Below, piece after piece: positions 18,203-27,647 of a stretch of 64,000 nucleotides of DNA. The translations under genes and the position numbers were made by a program. Source of the DNA: UBA10348 sp002469915. GTDB lineage: Bacteria; Bacteroidota; Rhodothermia; Rhodothermales; UBA10348. The notes beneath the pieces were generated by a model. That model saw only the letters and a list, made by a program, of their open reading frames with translations, had not been told where the DNA came from and ran no database searches. Numbering within the stretch: the stretch's first letter is position 1; each line of letters opens with the position of its first letter. The stretch is taken from contig JAQWHM010000021.1 in assembly GCA_029249345.1 (NCBI GenBank), positions 1-64,000 of the forward strand, read 5' to 3'.

Positions 18203-18865
18203 ATGCCCATACTTTCCCCCAGTATTCTGGCCTCTGATTTTTCTCGCCTCGGCGAGCATTGCCGAGAAGCGATTTCTGCAGGAGCCGAATGGCTACATAT
18301 CGATGTAATGGATGGACATTTCGTTCCCAACATCACTATTGGCCCACTCATTGTTCGCGCTCTAAAACCGCTAGCAAACGAAACGGGGGCTGTGCTGGAT
18401 GTGCATCTAATGATTGAAAACCCCGATGACTATATCGAGGCCTTCGCCGATGCTGGCGCGGATATCATTACCGTACACGTTGAAGCTTGTACCCATTTGC
18501 ATCGTACGATTCAAGCTATCCGCGCGACAGGGGCGCGACCCGGAGTCACATTAAACCCGGCAACCTCTCTTTCGACGCTGGAAGAAATATTACCGGAAGT
18601 TGACCTTGTTCTCATTATGTCCGTCAACCCCGGATTCGGTGGACAATCCTATATCCCAGCCAGCACTGACAAGATTCGAAGACTACGATCCATGTTGGAT
18701 GCCATTGGAAGTAGCGCCCATCTTGAAGTTGACGGTGGGGTCAAAGCAAGTAATGTGGCCGAAGTTACAGGCGCAGGCGCCGATGTAATTATTGCCGGAA
18801 GCGCCGTGTTTGGTGGATCGGAATCCGTAGAAGCCAACGTTAAAGCCATCATGAACACCTGGTAG
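18203..18865 (+). CDS. rpe: Ribulose-phosphate 3-epimerase
   Basis: A 220-residue TIM-barrel enzyme interconverting ribulose 5-phosphate and xylulose 5-phosphate in the pentose phosphate pathway. Family motifs are all present: SPSILASDFSRL at residues 5-16, HIDVMDGHFVPN at 32-43 with catalytic and metal-binding His and Asp, DVHLMI near 70, SVNPGFGGQ near 140, and the phosphate-binding end VDGGVK and GSAVFG. Full length. A short gap of 11 bp separates it from the M23 peptidase gene. Confidence 0.96.
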   Translation: MPILSPSILASDFSRLGEHCREAISAGAEWLHIDVMDGHFVPNITIGPLIVRALKPLANETGAVLDVHLMIENPDDYIEAFADAGADIITVHVEACTHLHRTIQAIRATGARPGVTLNPATSLSTLEEILPEVDLVLIMSVNPGFGGQSYIPASTDKIRRLRSMLDAIGSSAHLEVDGGVKASNVAEVTGAGADVIIAGSAVFGGSESVEANVKAIMNTW

Positions 18866-18876
18866 GGCACTCGTGG

Positions 18877-19770
18877 ATGCCCTTTGGAACAGCCATGGGT
18901 TCGTTCGGTCAAATCCGGACCCAAGCCATGCTGTTGACGCTGTCATTCATATCGTTGTTGTTCTCCTCCAGCGCGGATCTTCCTTCGAATGATCCGCATG
19001 TTTCTCCCGACGTCGACTGTTATGAGGAGACGTTTTGTATTGAAACGGAGGATCTCGGAAATCGGGTCGAAGTCTTTGTGAGATCGCTAGTACCCTGGGA
19101 TATAACCATGATACTAGATATCGATATGAGCAATATGCGCCCGGATATCGACCTTCCTTTGACGAAAAGCTTCAAGGGCGAATCTCGGAATCAGGTGTTG
19201 ACGCTTGCCGTCAATGAAGCCGCAGATAGTTGGTCCTTTGCATTCGACTTAAAATGGATTCTTGGCGACTTTAAGGCTGACCATGAACGCGGATTTTCCT
19301 ATCAACTACCCTATTCGAGGGGAGAAGAATACGTAGTTGGGCAAGGTTACCTAGGTAATGCAACCCATCAGGGTAAGTATGCCATTGACTGGGATATGCC
19401 CGAGGGGACGCCGATCCGGGCGGCCCGAGGTGGCCTCGTTATGGAAGTACAAGAGAAGTTCAGAGAGGGCCGCCCGGATCCAGCTCTGAAATCGGCAGCC
19501 AACTATGTCAAAATTCGACATGACGACGGGACCATTGGCAACTATGTCCACTTGAAACACAAGGGCGTAAAAGTGAAGCCTGGGGATCGAGTCAAAACAG
19601 GCGCGATGATCGCCCGCTCCGGTAATACCGGATTTTCCACTGGCCCTCACCTACATTTTGAAGTGTATGCGGCCACCCGAGAATTGAGTCGCCGAACTAT
19701 ACCCGTTGAATTTAAGACCCCTGACAGAGGATCCGTCCAGCTAAAACAGGGTCGCTTTTACAAACGCTAG
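18877..19770 (+). CDS. Secreted M23-family (LytM-like) metallopeptidase
   Basis: A 297-residue exported protein. The hydrophobic segment at residues 18-31 acts as signal peptide; starts at 18877, 18895 or 18928 are all possible. Residues 40-150 form an N-terminal beta-rich domain with no known match. The M23 domain covers about 155-275 with all zinc and catalytic positions: His164, Asp171 (HxxxxxxD), His225 (YVHL) and H258-L-H260 in GPHLHFEV. M23 enzymes cut peptidoglycan peptide cross-links; the intact metal site suggests real activity, not a degenerate activator. It follows rpe by 11 bp. A 14-bp perfect inverted repeat lies inside the gene at 19413-19480. Confidence 0.88.
   Translation: MPFGTAMGSFGQIRTQAMLLTLSFISLLFSSSADLPSNDPHVSPDVDCYEETFCIETEDLGNRVEVFVRSLVPWDITMILDIDMSNMRPDIDLPLTKSFKGESRNQVLTLAVNEAADSWSFAFDLKWILGDFKADHERGFSYQLPYSRGEEYVVGQGYLGNATHQGKYAIDWDMPEGTPIRAARGGLVMEVQEKFREGRPDPALKSAANYVKIRHDDGTIGNYVHLKHKGVKVKPGDRVKTGAMIARSGNTGFSTGPHLHFEVYAATRELSRRTIPVEFKTPDRGSVQLKQGRFYKR
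19413..19480. repeat. Perfect 14-bp inverted repeat within the M23 peptidase gene
   Basis: GATCCGGGCGGCCC (19413-19426) and GGGCCGCCCGGATC (19467-19480) are perfect reverse complements with a 40-nt spacer. It falls inside the coding sequence just after the first zinc-ligand segment. No T-run follows. Confidence 0.6.
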
Positions 19771-19779
19771 CCTTTCTCT

Positions 19780-20913
19780 TTATTGACTGCCAAGCGTCAT
19801 GGTCACGGGTACCTCTTTTCCTTCCCGGACGATCTCCAAGCTGATGGTATCTCCAGGTCGATAATCAAAAAGATAGCCGAGAAGCTCGTTCTGATCATCG
19901 ACATCTTCGCCTTCTAGCGCTCGGATCACGTCATATGGCTTAAATCCAGCCACGTCTGCGGGAGAGCCCGGATCCACCTCTTCGACCACGAAACCGCGCG
20001 CTTCACTTAAGCCTAGAGCTTGCGCCCAGCGTTGCGGAAGCGTTCGTCCTCGAAGTCCTGTGTAATACGAGCGGTCGACAAACCCTTTATCTCGGATTTC
20101 CTCCAACACTCGAACGGCTTTTTCGGCAGGAACCGCAAAACCGATTCCTACGCTCCCACCCGATTCTGTAAATATCGCGGTGTTGACGCCTATCACGTTG
20201 CCAAGTGCATTTAAAAGAGGCCCGCCTGAGTTACCCCGATTGATGGCGGCATCTGTCTGAATCATATCCATATAGAATCGATTGTCCTGAGGCTGCAAGT
20301 CCCTTCCAGTGGCCGAAACCACTCCTACCGTGACGGTTGGGTCCGATGCTTCAAAGAGTCCGAACGGGTTTCCAAGGGCAATAGACCACTCGCCCACCAA
20401 CGGAGGTGAACTAAGCTCAAACGCCAGATGAGCTAATGGTAGCTCTGATTCGACTTTTAGTAGAGCCAAGTCTGTACCTGCATCGGATCCGATCAGTGTA
20501 GCCGGTAACGTCGTTCCATCAGGAAATGCGATCGTGATCTGAGAGGCCTCTCCTGCTACATGATCATTCGTAACGATGTAGCCGTCTGAGCTAATCACGA
20601 AGCCCGAACCCATGGACTGAACGTCACGATCCATTACCTTTGCGCGTTGTCGACCAAAAAAGAAATCATAAAATGGATCTTGGTATGGATTGACCTGAAT
20701 GCGCTGTGTTTGAGTCACGTTCACACTAACCACAGCAGGAGTCGCTATTTGAACCGCACGGGTAATCGCGGTCGTACGACCGAAACCAATAGAATCCTGA
20801 ACACCTGGGGCAGCATTGGCTTCAGGTCGGAACGTACTTTGAGATTGGACTTGCTGGTCACATCCAATCAACCAAAAGGCCATTAAGAAAATCAATAAAG
20901 GTCTACGTTTCAT
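19780..20913 (-). CDS. HtrA/DegP-like trypsin-family protease (lipoprotein)
   Basis: A 377-residue serine protease. The signal peptide ends in LIGC with Cys18, so it is probably lipid-anchored, which differs from soluble DegP. The trypsin domain (about 50-260) holds the catalytic triad: His118 in TNDHVAG, Asp148 in GTDLALLKV and Ser229 in RGNSGGPLLN. One PDZ domain fills the C-terminal 100 residues (about 275-377; RGFVVEEVDPGSPADVAGF). HtrA proteins degrade or refold damaged envelope proteins in the periplasm. With a single PDZ the architecture resembles DegS more than DegP. It converges with the M23 gene (9-bp gap) and diverges from the amidase gene. Confidence 0.92.
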   Translation of the reverse strand: MKRRPLLIFLMAFWLIGCDQQVQSQSTFRPEANAAPGVQDSIGFGRTTAITRAVQIATPAVVSVNVTQTQRIQVNPYQDPFYDFFFGRQRAKVMDRDVQSMGSGFVISSDGYIVTNDHVAGEASQITIAFPDGTTLPATLIGSDAGTDLALLKVESELPLAHLAFELSSPPLVGEWSIALGNPFGLFEASDPTVTVGVVSATGRDLQPQDNRFYMDMIQTDAAINRGNSGGPLLNALGNVIGVNTAIFTESGGSVGIGFAVPAEKAVRVLEEIRDKGFVDRSYYTGLRGRTLPQRWAQALGLSEARGFVVEEVDPGSPADVAGFKPYDVIRALEGEDVDDQNELLGYLFDYRPGDTISLEIVREGKEVPVTMTLGSQ

Positions 20914-21027
20914 GCTCGCTCGGTAGTCATTCCAGAGTTACTGAATGGAAAACGATGGTACGGAGTCTTTTATTACGAGTTTCTACCAACATTTTGTAAA
21001 ACCACCCCATTTTGACCATTTTGATTC

Positions 21028-22245
21028 ATGTCCACTTTACGAATCAACTCTGAGAGACTCCATAACCGCATGGAGATGCTAGCCAAAATCGGTGCAAGGC
21101 CGGATGGCGGTGTATGCCGTCTCGCCTTTTCTCAGCTAGATCTCGACGGTCGCACCTACGTTCGAGACCTTATGGAGGAGGCCGGACTGGAGGTAAGAAT
21201 AGACGCGGTAGGGAATTTGTTCGGGATCTGGCACTCCGCGAGTGCACAACCAGCTCTCATGGTGGGTTCACATACTGACACCGTAGCCACAGGAGGCCAA
21301 TATGATGGTGCTTTAGGCGTGCTGGCAGCCTTAGAAGCGGTACAAACCATCCTAGAACACGAAGCCGGAAGTCAGCAAACACTCATCGTCGCCTCGTTTG
21401 TCAACGAAGAGGGCGTTCGATTTATGCCCGACATGATGGGAAGCCTCTATTTCACCGGTGAATTATCACTTGCACAGGTTCGGTCCTCAGAGGACTCCCA
21501 AGGTATTAGTATTGGGCAAGAACTAGATCGCCTTTCCTACGCCGGGTCTGATTCGCTAGACGACATCCCAGTTGGCGCTTTCCTTGAATTGCATATAGAG
21601 CAAGGACCCGTACTGGAAGAAGAAAATCTCGAAATAGGGGTCGTTACTGGAGTACAAGGATTATCCTGGACAGAGGTCACCGTTCGTGGAGCATCCAATC
21701 ATGCTGGCACCACGCCTATGCGGCTTAGAAAAGATGCCGGTCGCGTATCGAATACCCTGATGTATGATCTGCAAGATCTTACCAGTCAGATCGAAAACCT
21801 GCGCCTCACCATCGGATCGGTTCACTACCATCCAAATCTGGTCAATGTCATTGCCAATGAGGTACGCTTCACGATTGATGCCCGACATCCCGACCTGAGT
21901 ATGCTGCAGGAAACGGAGCGTCGAATTGCTCAGATTCTGGACTCTCAAACAGATTGCTTTATAGACTATCACTCTATTGCCAAGGTAAATCCCCTAAAGT
22001 TCTCACATCAAATTGTAAGCGCGGTTCAAGAGGCCGCAGATCATCTCGCACTACCGGCGAAGCAAATGATTAGTGGCGCTGGTCATGATGCACAAATTCT
22101 TGGCGCACAACTCCCTGCAGGGATGATATTCATACCTAGCCGAAACGGTATCAGCCATAGTATCGAAGAATACTCTACGCCCTCCCAAGTCGAGAATGGC
22201 GCCAATGTGCTACTCCACGCTATTCAAACAATGGCTAATCAATAG
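21028..22245 (+). CDS. Zn-dependent hydantoinase/carbamoylase-family amidase
   Basis: A 405-residue M20-fold amidase of the N-carbamoyl-L-amino-acid hydrolase / allantoate amidohydrolase / ureidoglycolate group. Metal ligands are visible: His82 (GSHTDTV), Asp93 (GGQYDGALG), the Glu pair at 127-128 (NEEGVRF), His189 (LHIEQGP) and the C-terminal His in GAGHDAQI. The inserted dimerisation domain with SNHAGTTPM is present. The enzyme would hydrolyse an N-carbamoyl or ureido bond in the cytoplasm; which one cannot be told. No other hydantoin or purine-degradation gene is nearby. Its 3' end overlaps the convergent processing protease gene by 11 bp. Confidence 0.88.
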   Translation: MSTLRINSERLHNRMEMLAKIGARPDGGVCRLAFSQLDLDGRTYVRDLMEEAGLEVRIDAVGNLFGIWHSASAQPALMVGSHTDTVATGGQYDGALGVLAALEAVQTILEHEAGSQQTLIVASFVNEEGVRFMPDMMGSLYFTGELSLAQVRSSEDSQGISIGQELDRLSYAGSDSLDDIPVGAFLELHIEQGPVLEEENLEIGVVTGVQGLSWTEVTVRGASNHAGTTPMRLRKDAGRVSNTLMYDLQDLTSQIENLRLTIGSVHYHPNLVNVIANEVRFTIDARHPDLSMLQETERRIAQILDSQTDCFIDYHSIAKVNPLKFSHQIVSAVQEAADHLALPAKQMISGAGHDAQILGAQLPAGMIFIPSRNGISHSIEEYSTPSQVENGANVLLHAIQTMANQ

Positions 22246-23869
22246 ACAGGATCTGCCTAACAGATTGCTGGTCTCGAACCAGCTTATCCGCTTCTTGAAT
22301 CCACTCGTCCTGCGCCACTTCAGCAGCAATCTTCTCCGATTCATCCAGTACACGAAGACGTATTTGAGACTGAATACGCGAGACGATCTCGGGACGAAGC
22401 TGGGCCAATTGCTCAACCTTCTGCGTTTGAAGCACATCGTTCAATCGCTCAAGATCTGCATCTATTTCGAACCCAACAGATTGGGCCTCCTCGGCAAATC
22501 GTGAAAGCCAAAGTTCAGCATCTGTGGACATGAGTATGTTGGATCCCTCGAGCCAATCTAGAAAGGAAGCATACATTGTACCCTCGTCCTGTAGGCAGCC
22601 AGCTTCTGAGGCACACGTTCCATTTAACCAAACGCCAGCAAACAGAAAGAATGCAGACTCCTGTTGCAGAGAAGTCAGTAGAGGATGATGGATAGCCTGA
22701 AGATCAACATCCGGCTCCACTCCCCTTCCGCCTCGAACCGTTCGTCCAACTGGGGTGGTATAATCCAATACGGTTGGAATGGACACGCGCGCAGAGGCCG
22801 TATTCAATTCTGCGGATTGGATGGTCCTTCCTGTAGGCAAAAAATAATGAGAAACCGTCAGTTTCAAGGCGGTATTGTGTGGAAGCTGACGCACGATCTG
22901 GACCAGCCCTTTTCCGAAAGAAGTCTGGCCCAGCACTACAGCCCGATCATAGTCTTGAAGCGCACCGGCCACAATTTCACTGGCTGATGCACTGAACTCA
23001 TCTACTAAAATGACGAGGGGAATATCAGGAAAAAGGGCGTTTTCCTCGGTCCTGAATTCCTGCATAGCGTCTGCGGCCCGAGACTGAGTAGTAACAACAA
23101 CAGATCCTTTAGGCACGAATAGTTCTACGATGTCTATCGCCTCGGCCAAAATACCTCCTGGATTACCCCGAAGGTCCAAGACCATTCCTCGCAATGGAAC
23201 GTCGCGATGCATATTTCTGAAAGCCCTTCGAACTTCGCGACCAGCCCGATTTCCAAACATATCCAACCGCACATACGCGATACCTTCTGTTGAATCTGGG
23301 CCGAGATAACCTGAATAAGATACATTTGAACTTCGAGAGCGAGACCTAGGAAGCACAAATAAGCGAGTAGCCGGTTCGGTACCCCGCTGAACCAATACCT
23401 CGACCAACGTTCCTGGTTGACCGGTCAACAAATCTGTAGCCTCTTGGACCGTAAGGCCCTCAGCGCTGATCCCTCCAACTTGCAAGATGACATCTCCAAT
23501 ATGAACGCCTTGGCGATATCCTGCAGCATTGCTCTCGGGAGCCAGAACGGTGATTCGGCCGGCCTTGAGTCCCAAATTCAGCCCAACAGATCCCAATTTG
23601 CGCTGCTGCTGCAATTGCATATCCACCATATCCGCTTCGTCGAAGTAATAGGTGTAAGGGTCGAGCTGCTCAAGCATGGCTTCAATGCCTGCCCTCATAA
23701 ACGGTTGGGCCCGCACATCATCCACGTAATTGACGGCAATCTCCTCGTAGAGGGCTCCAAAAATCTCAAAATTCTTTCGGAGCTCAAATAAGTCGTCGCT
23801 GGATTTTCCGACGGCGAGCGTGAGAATGAGTAGCACTGGAAGAGCCAGCAAAAAAGAAAAGCGTTTCAT
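22235..23869 (-). CDS. S41-family carboxyl-terminal processing protease
   Basis: A 544-residue exported CTP-type protease. The signal peptide is MKRFSFLLALPVLLILTLAV; the frame opens at a GTG two codons earlier (23875), but ATG 23869 gives a standard signal peptide. A PDZ domain lies near 85-170 (LGSVGLNLGLKAG, VHIGDVILQVGG) and the S41 core near 195-360. The Ser-Lys catalytic pair is visible as SASASEIVAGAL and TSFGKGLVQ. The C-terminal 180 residues form the helical extension seen in Bacteroidota CTPs. CTPs remove C-terminal peptides from envelope proteins and can control peptidoglycan hydrolases in the periplasm. No terminator is apparent. Confidence 0.92.
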   Translation of the reverse strand: MKRFSFLLALPVLLILTLAVGKSSDDLFELRKNFEIFGALYEEIAVNYVDDVRAQPFMRAGIEAMLEQLDPYTYYFDEADMVDMQLQQQRKLGSVGLNLGLKAGRITVLAPESNAAGYRQGVHIGDVILQVGGISAEGLTVQEATDLLTGQPGTLVEVLVQRGTEPATRLFVLPRSRSRSSNVSYSGYLGPDSTEGIAYVRLDMFGNRAGREVRRAFRNMHRDVPLRGMVLDLRGNPGGILAEAIDIVELFVPKGSVVVTTQSRAADAMQEFRTEENALFPDIPLVILVDEFSASASEIVAGALQDYDRAVVLGQTSFGKGLVQIVRQLPHNTALKLTVSHYFLPTGRTIQSAELNTASARVSIPTVLDYTTPVGRTVRGGRGVEPDVDLQAIHHPLLTSLQQESAFFLFAGVWLNGTCASEAGCLQDEGTMYASFLDWLEGSNILMSTDAELWLSRFAEEAQSVGFEIDADLERLNDVLQTQKVEQLAQLRPEIVSRIQSQIRLRVLDESEKIAAEVAQDEWIQEADKLVRDQQSVRQILSID

Positions 23870-23954
23870 AAGCACAATCAGAATTGGATTCTGATGTGAC
23901 GCGAATAGAATGGCTTTGATTCAATGGCCCTCGTTCTAGCCACGAAAAATCAAA

Positions 23955-24824
23955 TCAGGACAGCGCTTCTTCCAGCTCTTTCGCCTTCTTGCGAAATACG
24001 TAGGTGGCAATCACGATGGAAAGCTCGTAGAGAAGCAATAGCGGGGTGGCAACGAGCACCTGCGAGATGGGGTCAGGAGGGGTGAACAAAGCGCCCAGAA
24101 TGAGGCCTATAATCAATGCATATTTTCGATTGCGCCTCAACGCTTCCGGCGTCGCAATACCTAATTTGGCGAGGAAGTAGATCACGACAGGCATTTCAAA
24201 AAGGACTCCTACACCGAAAGACCAGAAGGTCACCATTTCAAAATATTTGGTGATGTCGAATTCGTTCGAGATATCCGGGGAAATAGAGTACGCAGCGAAA
24301 AACTGCAGCGCTAGCGGTGTGATCACGAAATACCCAAAGCAAATTCCCAGAAGAAAAAACAGCGATGCAAAAATGGCCGAAAACCGCAGTCCCGTTTTTT
24401 CTTTGGGATATAATCCTGGCTCAATGAACTTCCAGAGGTAATACACGAACACAGGAGACCCGATAACCAGCCCAACGACCAGAACAGTACCCCAGTCTGC
24501 AAAAAACTGCCCAGTAACGGTCCTATTCTGAAGGATAAATTCAGTCGTCTCGATTCCAAAAATGCGATAACTAATGAAGTCTGGCTTTTTGGGGCCCAGT
24601 AAGATGTTGTCAATAACCCATCGCCTGAAGAAGGCCGCAATGATCGTAAAAACGAGCATTCCTCCGAATCCCTTAAAAAGGGTCATCCGGAATTCTTCCA
24701 GATGATCTAAGAAACCCATCTCAGCTTCTTCTTCGCTCGTAAGCTCTTGGCTAGTGCCATCTCCAGAAGGAAGATGATTCACCAAGGTTTTGGCCATTCG
24801 AAGTTTTCGGATAAATGAAATCAT
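23955..24824 (-). CDS. tatC: Twin-arginine translocase subunit TatC
   Basis: A 289-residue inner-membrane protein with six transmembrane spans, the substrate-receptor subunit of the Tat pathway for folded proteins. The conserved N-terminal segment MGFLDHLEEFRMTLFKG and the first helix follow a 35-residue hydrophilic N-terminal extension (basic then Thr/Glu-rich). Later signatures include YLWKFIEPGLYPKEK, FFLLGICFGYFVITPLAL, and FEMPVVIYFLAKLGI. The longest frame begins at 24881 inside the upstream phosphoribosyltransferase gene; ATG 24824, 11 nt after that gene's stop, is the natural start (24797 is also possible). tatA/B genes are not in the window. It is part of the glyA, PyrE-like, tatC run. 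Confidence 0.94.
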   Translation of the reverse strand: MISFIRKLRMAKTLVNHLPSGDGTSQELTSEEEAEMGFLDHLEEFRMTLFKGFGGMLVFTIIAAFFRRWVIDNILLGPKKPDFISYRIFGIETTEFILQNRTVTGQFFADWGTVLVVGLVIGSPVFVYYLWKFIEPGLYPKEKTGLRFSAIFASLFFLLGICFGYFVITPLALQFFAAYSISPDISNEFDITKYFEMVTFWSFGVGVLFEMPVVIYFLAKLGIATPEALRRNRKYALIIGLILGALFTPPDPISQVLVATPLLLLYELSIVIATYVFRKKAKELEEALS

Positions 24825-24835
24825 GACCCTATTTA

Positions 24836-25408
24836 CTACTCCCCATCTCTCAGGTTCAAATCTAAAAGAGAGTCGACCCAAAGCCCGCTACTTTCCATTC
24901 GCGCGCGCCCTCCGCTCCATGTAAAATGGAATAGACACATTAATCCGACCACATTAAACCCATCCTGTCTAAGCAATTCCACAGCCTTGAGAGCAGACCT
25001 TCCACTGTTTAGAATATCATCCAAAAGAACGACGGGCTCATCTCTAGAAACAGGCCCTTCCACCAAACGTTTTCTACCGTGTGGCTTACGATTTTCCCGA
25101 ATGAATCCTCCCATAAAAGGCGGATTACTAGTGGCAGCAACTACGGATGAGACCAGTGCATACGAACCAAACCCCAAGCCTACACTCTGATGGATTCCAC
25201 GAGCCGCTAGACGCTCACCCAGAACCCGTCCTACTTCCGGCATAATATGACCGCTTAGCATCGGCATGCGCGTATCCAGTAGCCACCCGATAGGTTGACC
25301 GCGGGGATCAGTAATGTCTTCCTGGTCACTTCGCACCAACGCCTCATCATAGAGTCGCCGTCCCAAATCCACCAATCCATTATATGTGCTAGAGCTCAGA
25401 TCAGACAT
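24836..25408 (-). CDS. PyrE-like phosphoribosyltransferase
   Basis: A 190-residue type I phosphoribosyltransferase. The PRPP-binding loop is VVLLDDILNSGRSALKA (about 127-143), preceded by a flexible-loop segment RENRKPHGRKRLVEG, which is the pattern of orotate phosphoribosyltransferase (OPRTase: R-K-x-x-K-x-H-G). An N-terminal SSVVAATSN segment lies where the orotate-binding region begins. It could be PyrE itself or a paralogue; the substrate loop is diverged, so I do not assign the gene symbol. It starts 3 bp after the stop of glyA and ends 11 bp before tatC, suggesting a single transcript. Confidence 0.75.
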   Translation of the reverse strand: MSDLSSSTYNGLVDLGRRLYDEALVRSDQEDITDPRGQPIGWLLDTRMPMLSGHIMPEVGRVLGERLAARGIHQSVGLGFGSYALVSSVVAATSNPPFMGGFIRENRKPHGRKRLVEGPVSRDEPVVLLDDILNSGRSALKAVELLRQDGFNVVGLMCLFHFTWSGGRARMESSGLWVDSLLDLNLRDGE

Positions 25409-25411
25409 GGG

Positions 25412-26719
25412 CTAGGCCGTCACGAAGTCGTAGAGTGGGAAATGGGTAGTCATTTCGTGAATAGCACCTTTCACTGATGTGATATTTCCTTCGTTATGTG
25501 GGTCCGAGAGCACACGATCGATGAGAGCTACAATCTCCTTGAATTCATTTCCTTTCATTCCTCGAGTCGTCATGGCTGGGGTACCAACACGGATGCCACT
25601 CGTAACAAATGGACTTTCGGTGTCATACGGCACCATGTTTTTGTTAACCGTTATATCGGCGGCCTCAAGGGCAGCTTCGGCGGTCTTACCCGTGATGCCT
25701 TTATTTCGTAAGTCAATGAGCACCACATGGTTATCGGTTCCGCCCGATACGACGTTGTATCCTCGGTCAATAAATTCGTCGGCCATTATGGACGCATTCG
25801 CAATGACATCCTGTCCATAGGTTGTAAACGAATCATCCAGCGCTTCGGCAAAAGCTACCGCCTTGGACGCAATAACGTGCATGAGCGGGCCGCCCTGCAT
25901 ACCAGGAAAGACTGATGAGTCGAATAACTCGCCCCAATTCTTGACCCGACCAGACTTGGGAGCCACTCTACCCATCGTGTTCTCTCCATCCTTTCCGATC
26001 AGCAACATGCCCGAACGCGGCCCTCGAAGTGTCTTATGTGTCGTCGTAGATACAATGTGACAATGAGGCATAGGATCGTTGAGCAATCCAGCTGCAATAA
26101 GACCAGCGGTATGCGCCATATCCATCCAGAGGAAGGCACCCACTTCATCGGCTATGGATCGAAAGGTGGCGTAATCAAAATCGCGGGTATAAGCTGAGGC
26201 CCCAATCGAAATCATTTTGGGACGAATCTCAAGCGCTTTATCCCGCACTTTATCCATGTCGATTCGACCGGCCATCGGACCATCCTTTTCTACTCCATAA
26301 TACTCCGACTTGTAGAGCATTCCTGAAAAGTTGACCGGACTGCCATGAGTTAGATGACCGCCGTGTGCCAGATTCAAACCAAGGAAAGTATCTCCCGGCT
26401 TCATGAGCGTGAGATAGACAGCGGCATTAGCTGAGGCGCCAGAGTGAGGCTGAACATTAACCCAGTCACATCCAAACAGCTCTTTTGCGCGATCGCGAGC
26501 AATATTCTCAGCAATATCCGCATACTGACACCCACCGTAATATCGCTTTCCAGGCAATCCTTCTGCGTATTTATTCGTGAGTGGCGAACCCATAGCCTGC
26601 ATCACGGCACGGGAAACAAAATTTTCAGAGGCGATCAGTTCAAGACCCTCGTTCTGACGGTCTACTTCTTTTTGAAGTACATCAAATATCTGCGGATCAG
26701 CCTGTTGCAAGTGAGACAT
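25412..26719 (-). CDS. glyA: Serine hydroxymethyltransferase
   Basis: A 435-residue PLP enzyme that converts serine and tetrahydrofolate to glycine and methylene-tetrahydrofolate in the cytoplasm, the main one-carbon source. Motifs present: ELIASENFVSRAVMQAMGS near the N-terminus, NVQPHSGASANAAVY, the PLP-lysine region STTTHKTLRGPRSG, and SGIRVGTPAMTTRG near the C-terminus. Full length. It is the first gene of a minus-strand run with the PyrE-like gene and tatC. It links functionally to gcvH and gcvP elsewhere in the window. Confidence 0.97.
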   Translation of the reverse strand: MSHLQQADPQIFDVLQKEVDRQNEGLELIASENFVSRAVMQAMGSPLTNKYAEGLPGKRYYGGCQYADIAENIARDRAKELFGCDWVNVQPHSGASANAAVYLTLMKPGDTFLGLNLAHGGHLTHGSPVNFSGMLYKSEYYGVEKDGPMAGRIDMDKVRDKALEIRPKMISIGASAYTRDFDYATFRSIADEVGAFLWMDMAHTAGLIAAGLLNDPMPHCHIVSTTTHKTLRGPRSGMLLIGKDGENTMGRVAPKSGRVKNWGELFDSSVFPGMQGGPLMHVIASKAVAFAEALDDSFTTYGQDVIANASIMADEFIDRGYNVVSGGTDNHVVLIDLRNKGITGKTAEAALEAADITVNKNMVPYDTESPFVTSGIRVGTPAMTTRGMKGNEFKEIVALIDRVLSDPHNEGNITSVKGAIHEMTTHFPLYDFVTA

Positions 26720-26789
26720 AAACGGCCAACTAAGATTTAATCGTAATGATCGGTTAAAGGAGAAAGGGCCTGAAAGTACGCATGCTCGA

Positions 26790-27452
26790 CTAATTGGTCA
26801 TCGCATACACGAGAATATTTGCACCCATTTGAAGTGCAGCTTGTCTGAGCGCTTCCGGTTTTTCGTGTACCGCTTGTGGCTCCCATCCATCACCAAGATC
26901 TGATTCGTACGAATAAAACACCATGACCCGACCAGAATCATCTAGAAGGCCAAATCCTTGTGCAGGACCATTATCGTGTTCGTGAATCTTGGGCAAGCCG
27001 TTATTAAAATCAAAAGCGGAATGGAAAATTTCATGCTCAAACGGAATCTCTACAAATTCCCGTTCAGGAAAAACCTTGTTGATTTCCCGACGGATATGCG
27101 CATTCAGCCCGTAATTATCGTCGATGTGCAAAAAACCGCCCTGCTCCAAATAGCTCCTCAACCTCAGCGCCTCACTTTCGGAAAGGCGAATATTACCGTG
27201 TCCGGTCAGGTACACGTAGGGGAAGGAAAAAAGATTGTCACTCGAAAGCTCAACCACTTCTTCTTTCGGAGATACATCAATCAGGGTCTCTCGCCGCACA
27301 AAAGACAGTAACTCTGGAAGAGACTCAGGATCGCTGTACCAGTCCCCGCCTCCATCGTACTTGATTCGCGCGATTGAAAACGTGTACGATTCCTGCGCGG
27401 AAGCCTCCGGAATCAGGAATACAAAAAGTAATAGAAAAGGTAGAAATCGCAT
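26790..27452 (-). CDS. DUF4159 secreted protein
   Basis: A 220-residue protein with a signal peptide (about residues 1-19, ending in ASA). The rest matches the DUF4159 pattern seen in Bacteroidota and other phyla: FSIARIKYDGGGDWY at the start, then FPYVYLTGHGNIRLSESE, LRSYLEQGGFLHIDDNYG and NGPAQGFGLLDDSGRVMVFY. The fold is thought to be a class I glutamine-amidotransferase-like domain; the TGHG segment sits where the nucleophile elbow would be but there is no Cys, so no glutaminase activity is expected. DUF4159 proteins often accompany MoxR ATPase/VWA gene sets; none is present here. Function unknown. It lies 70 bp upstream of glyA on the same strand. Confidence 0.85.
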   Translation of the reverse strand: MRFLPFLLLFVFLIPEASAQESYTFSIARIKYDGGGDWYSDPESLPELLSFVRRETLIDVSPKEEVVELSSDNLFSFPYVYLTGHGNIRLSESEALRLRSYLEQGGFLHIDDNYGLNAHIRREINKVFPEREFVEIPFEHEIFHSAFDFNNGLPKIHEHDNGPAQGFGLLDDSGRVMVFYSYESDLGDGWEPQAVHEKPEALRQAALQMGANILVYAMTN

Positions 27453-27647
27453 AGGTCACAGGGATAGTGCGGGTCATACGGAGACGAGTCCATTTGGTTT
27501 TGAAGCTGTCACAGTATTACTCGAAAGCATTTTCCCATCAAATACGCTCTGTTAGAAGCATTTGTGATAACCGTTCGGGAAAGGAATCTTGAAAGCAGGA
27601 AAGTGGTAGATTGCCCCTTCACGATCTCAAGGCTTCGAAATCCGTTT

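Noticed and set aside
26486..26500. GCGATCGC-like octamer in glyA, resembling the cyanobacterial HIP1 repeat
   Set aside because: A single occurrence inside a conserved gene; no repeat family is visible.
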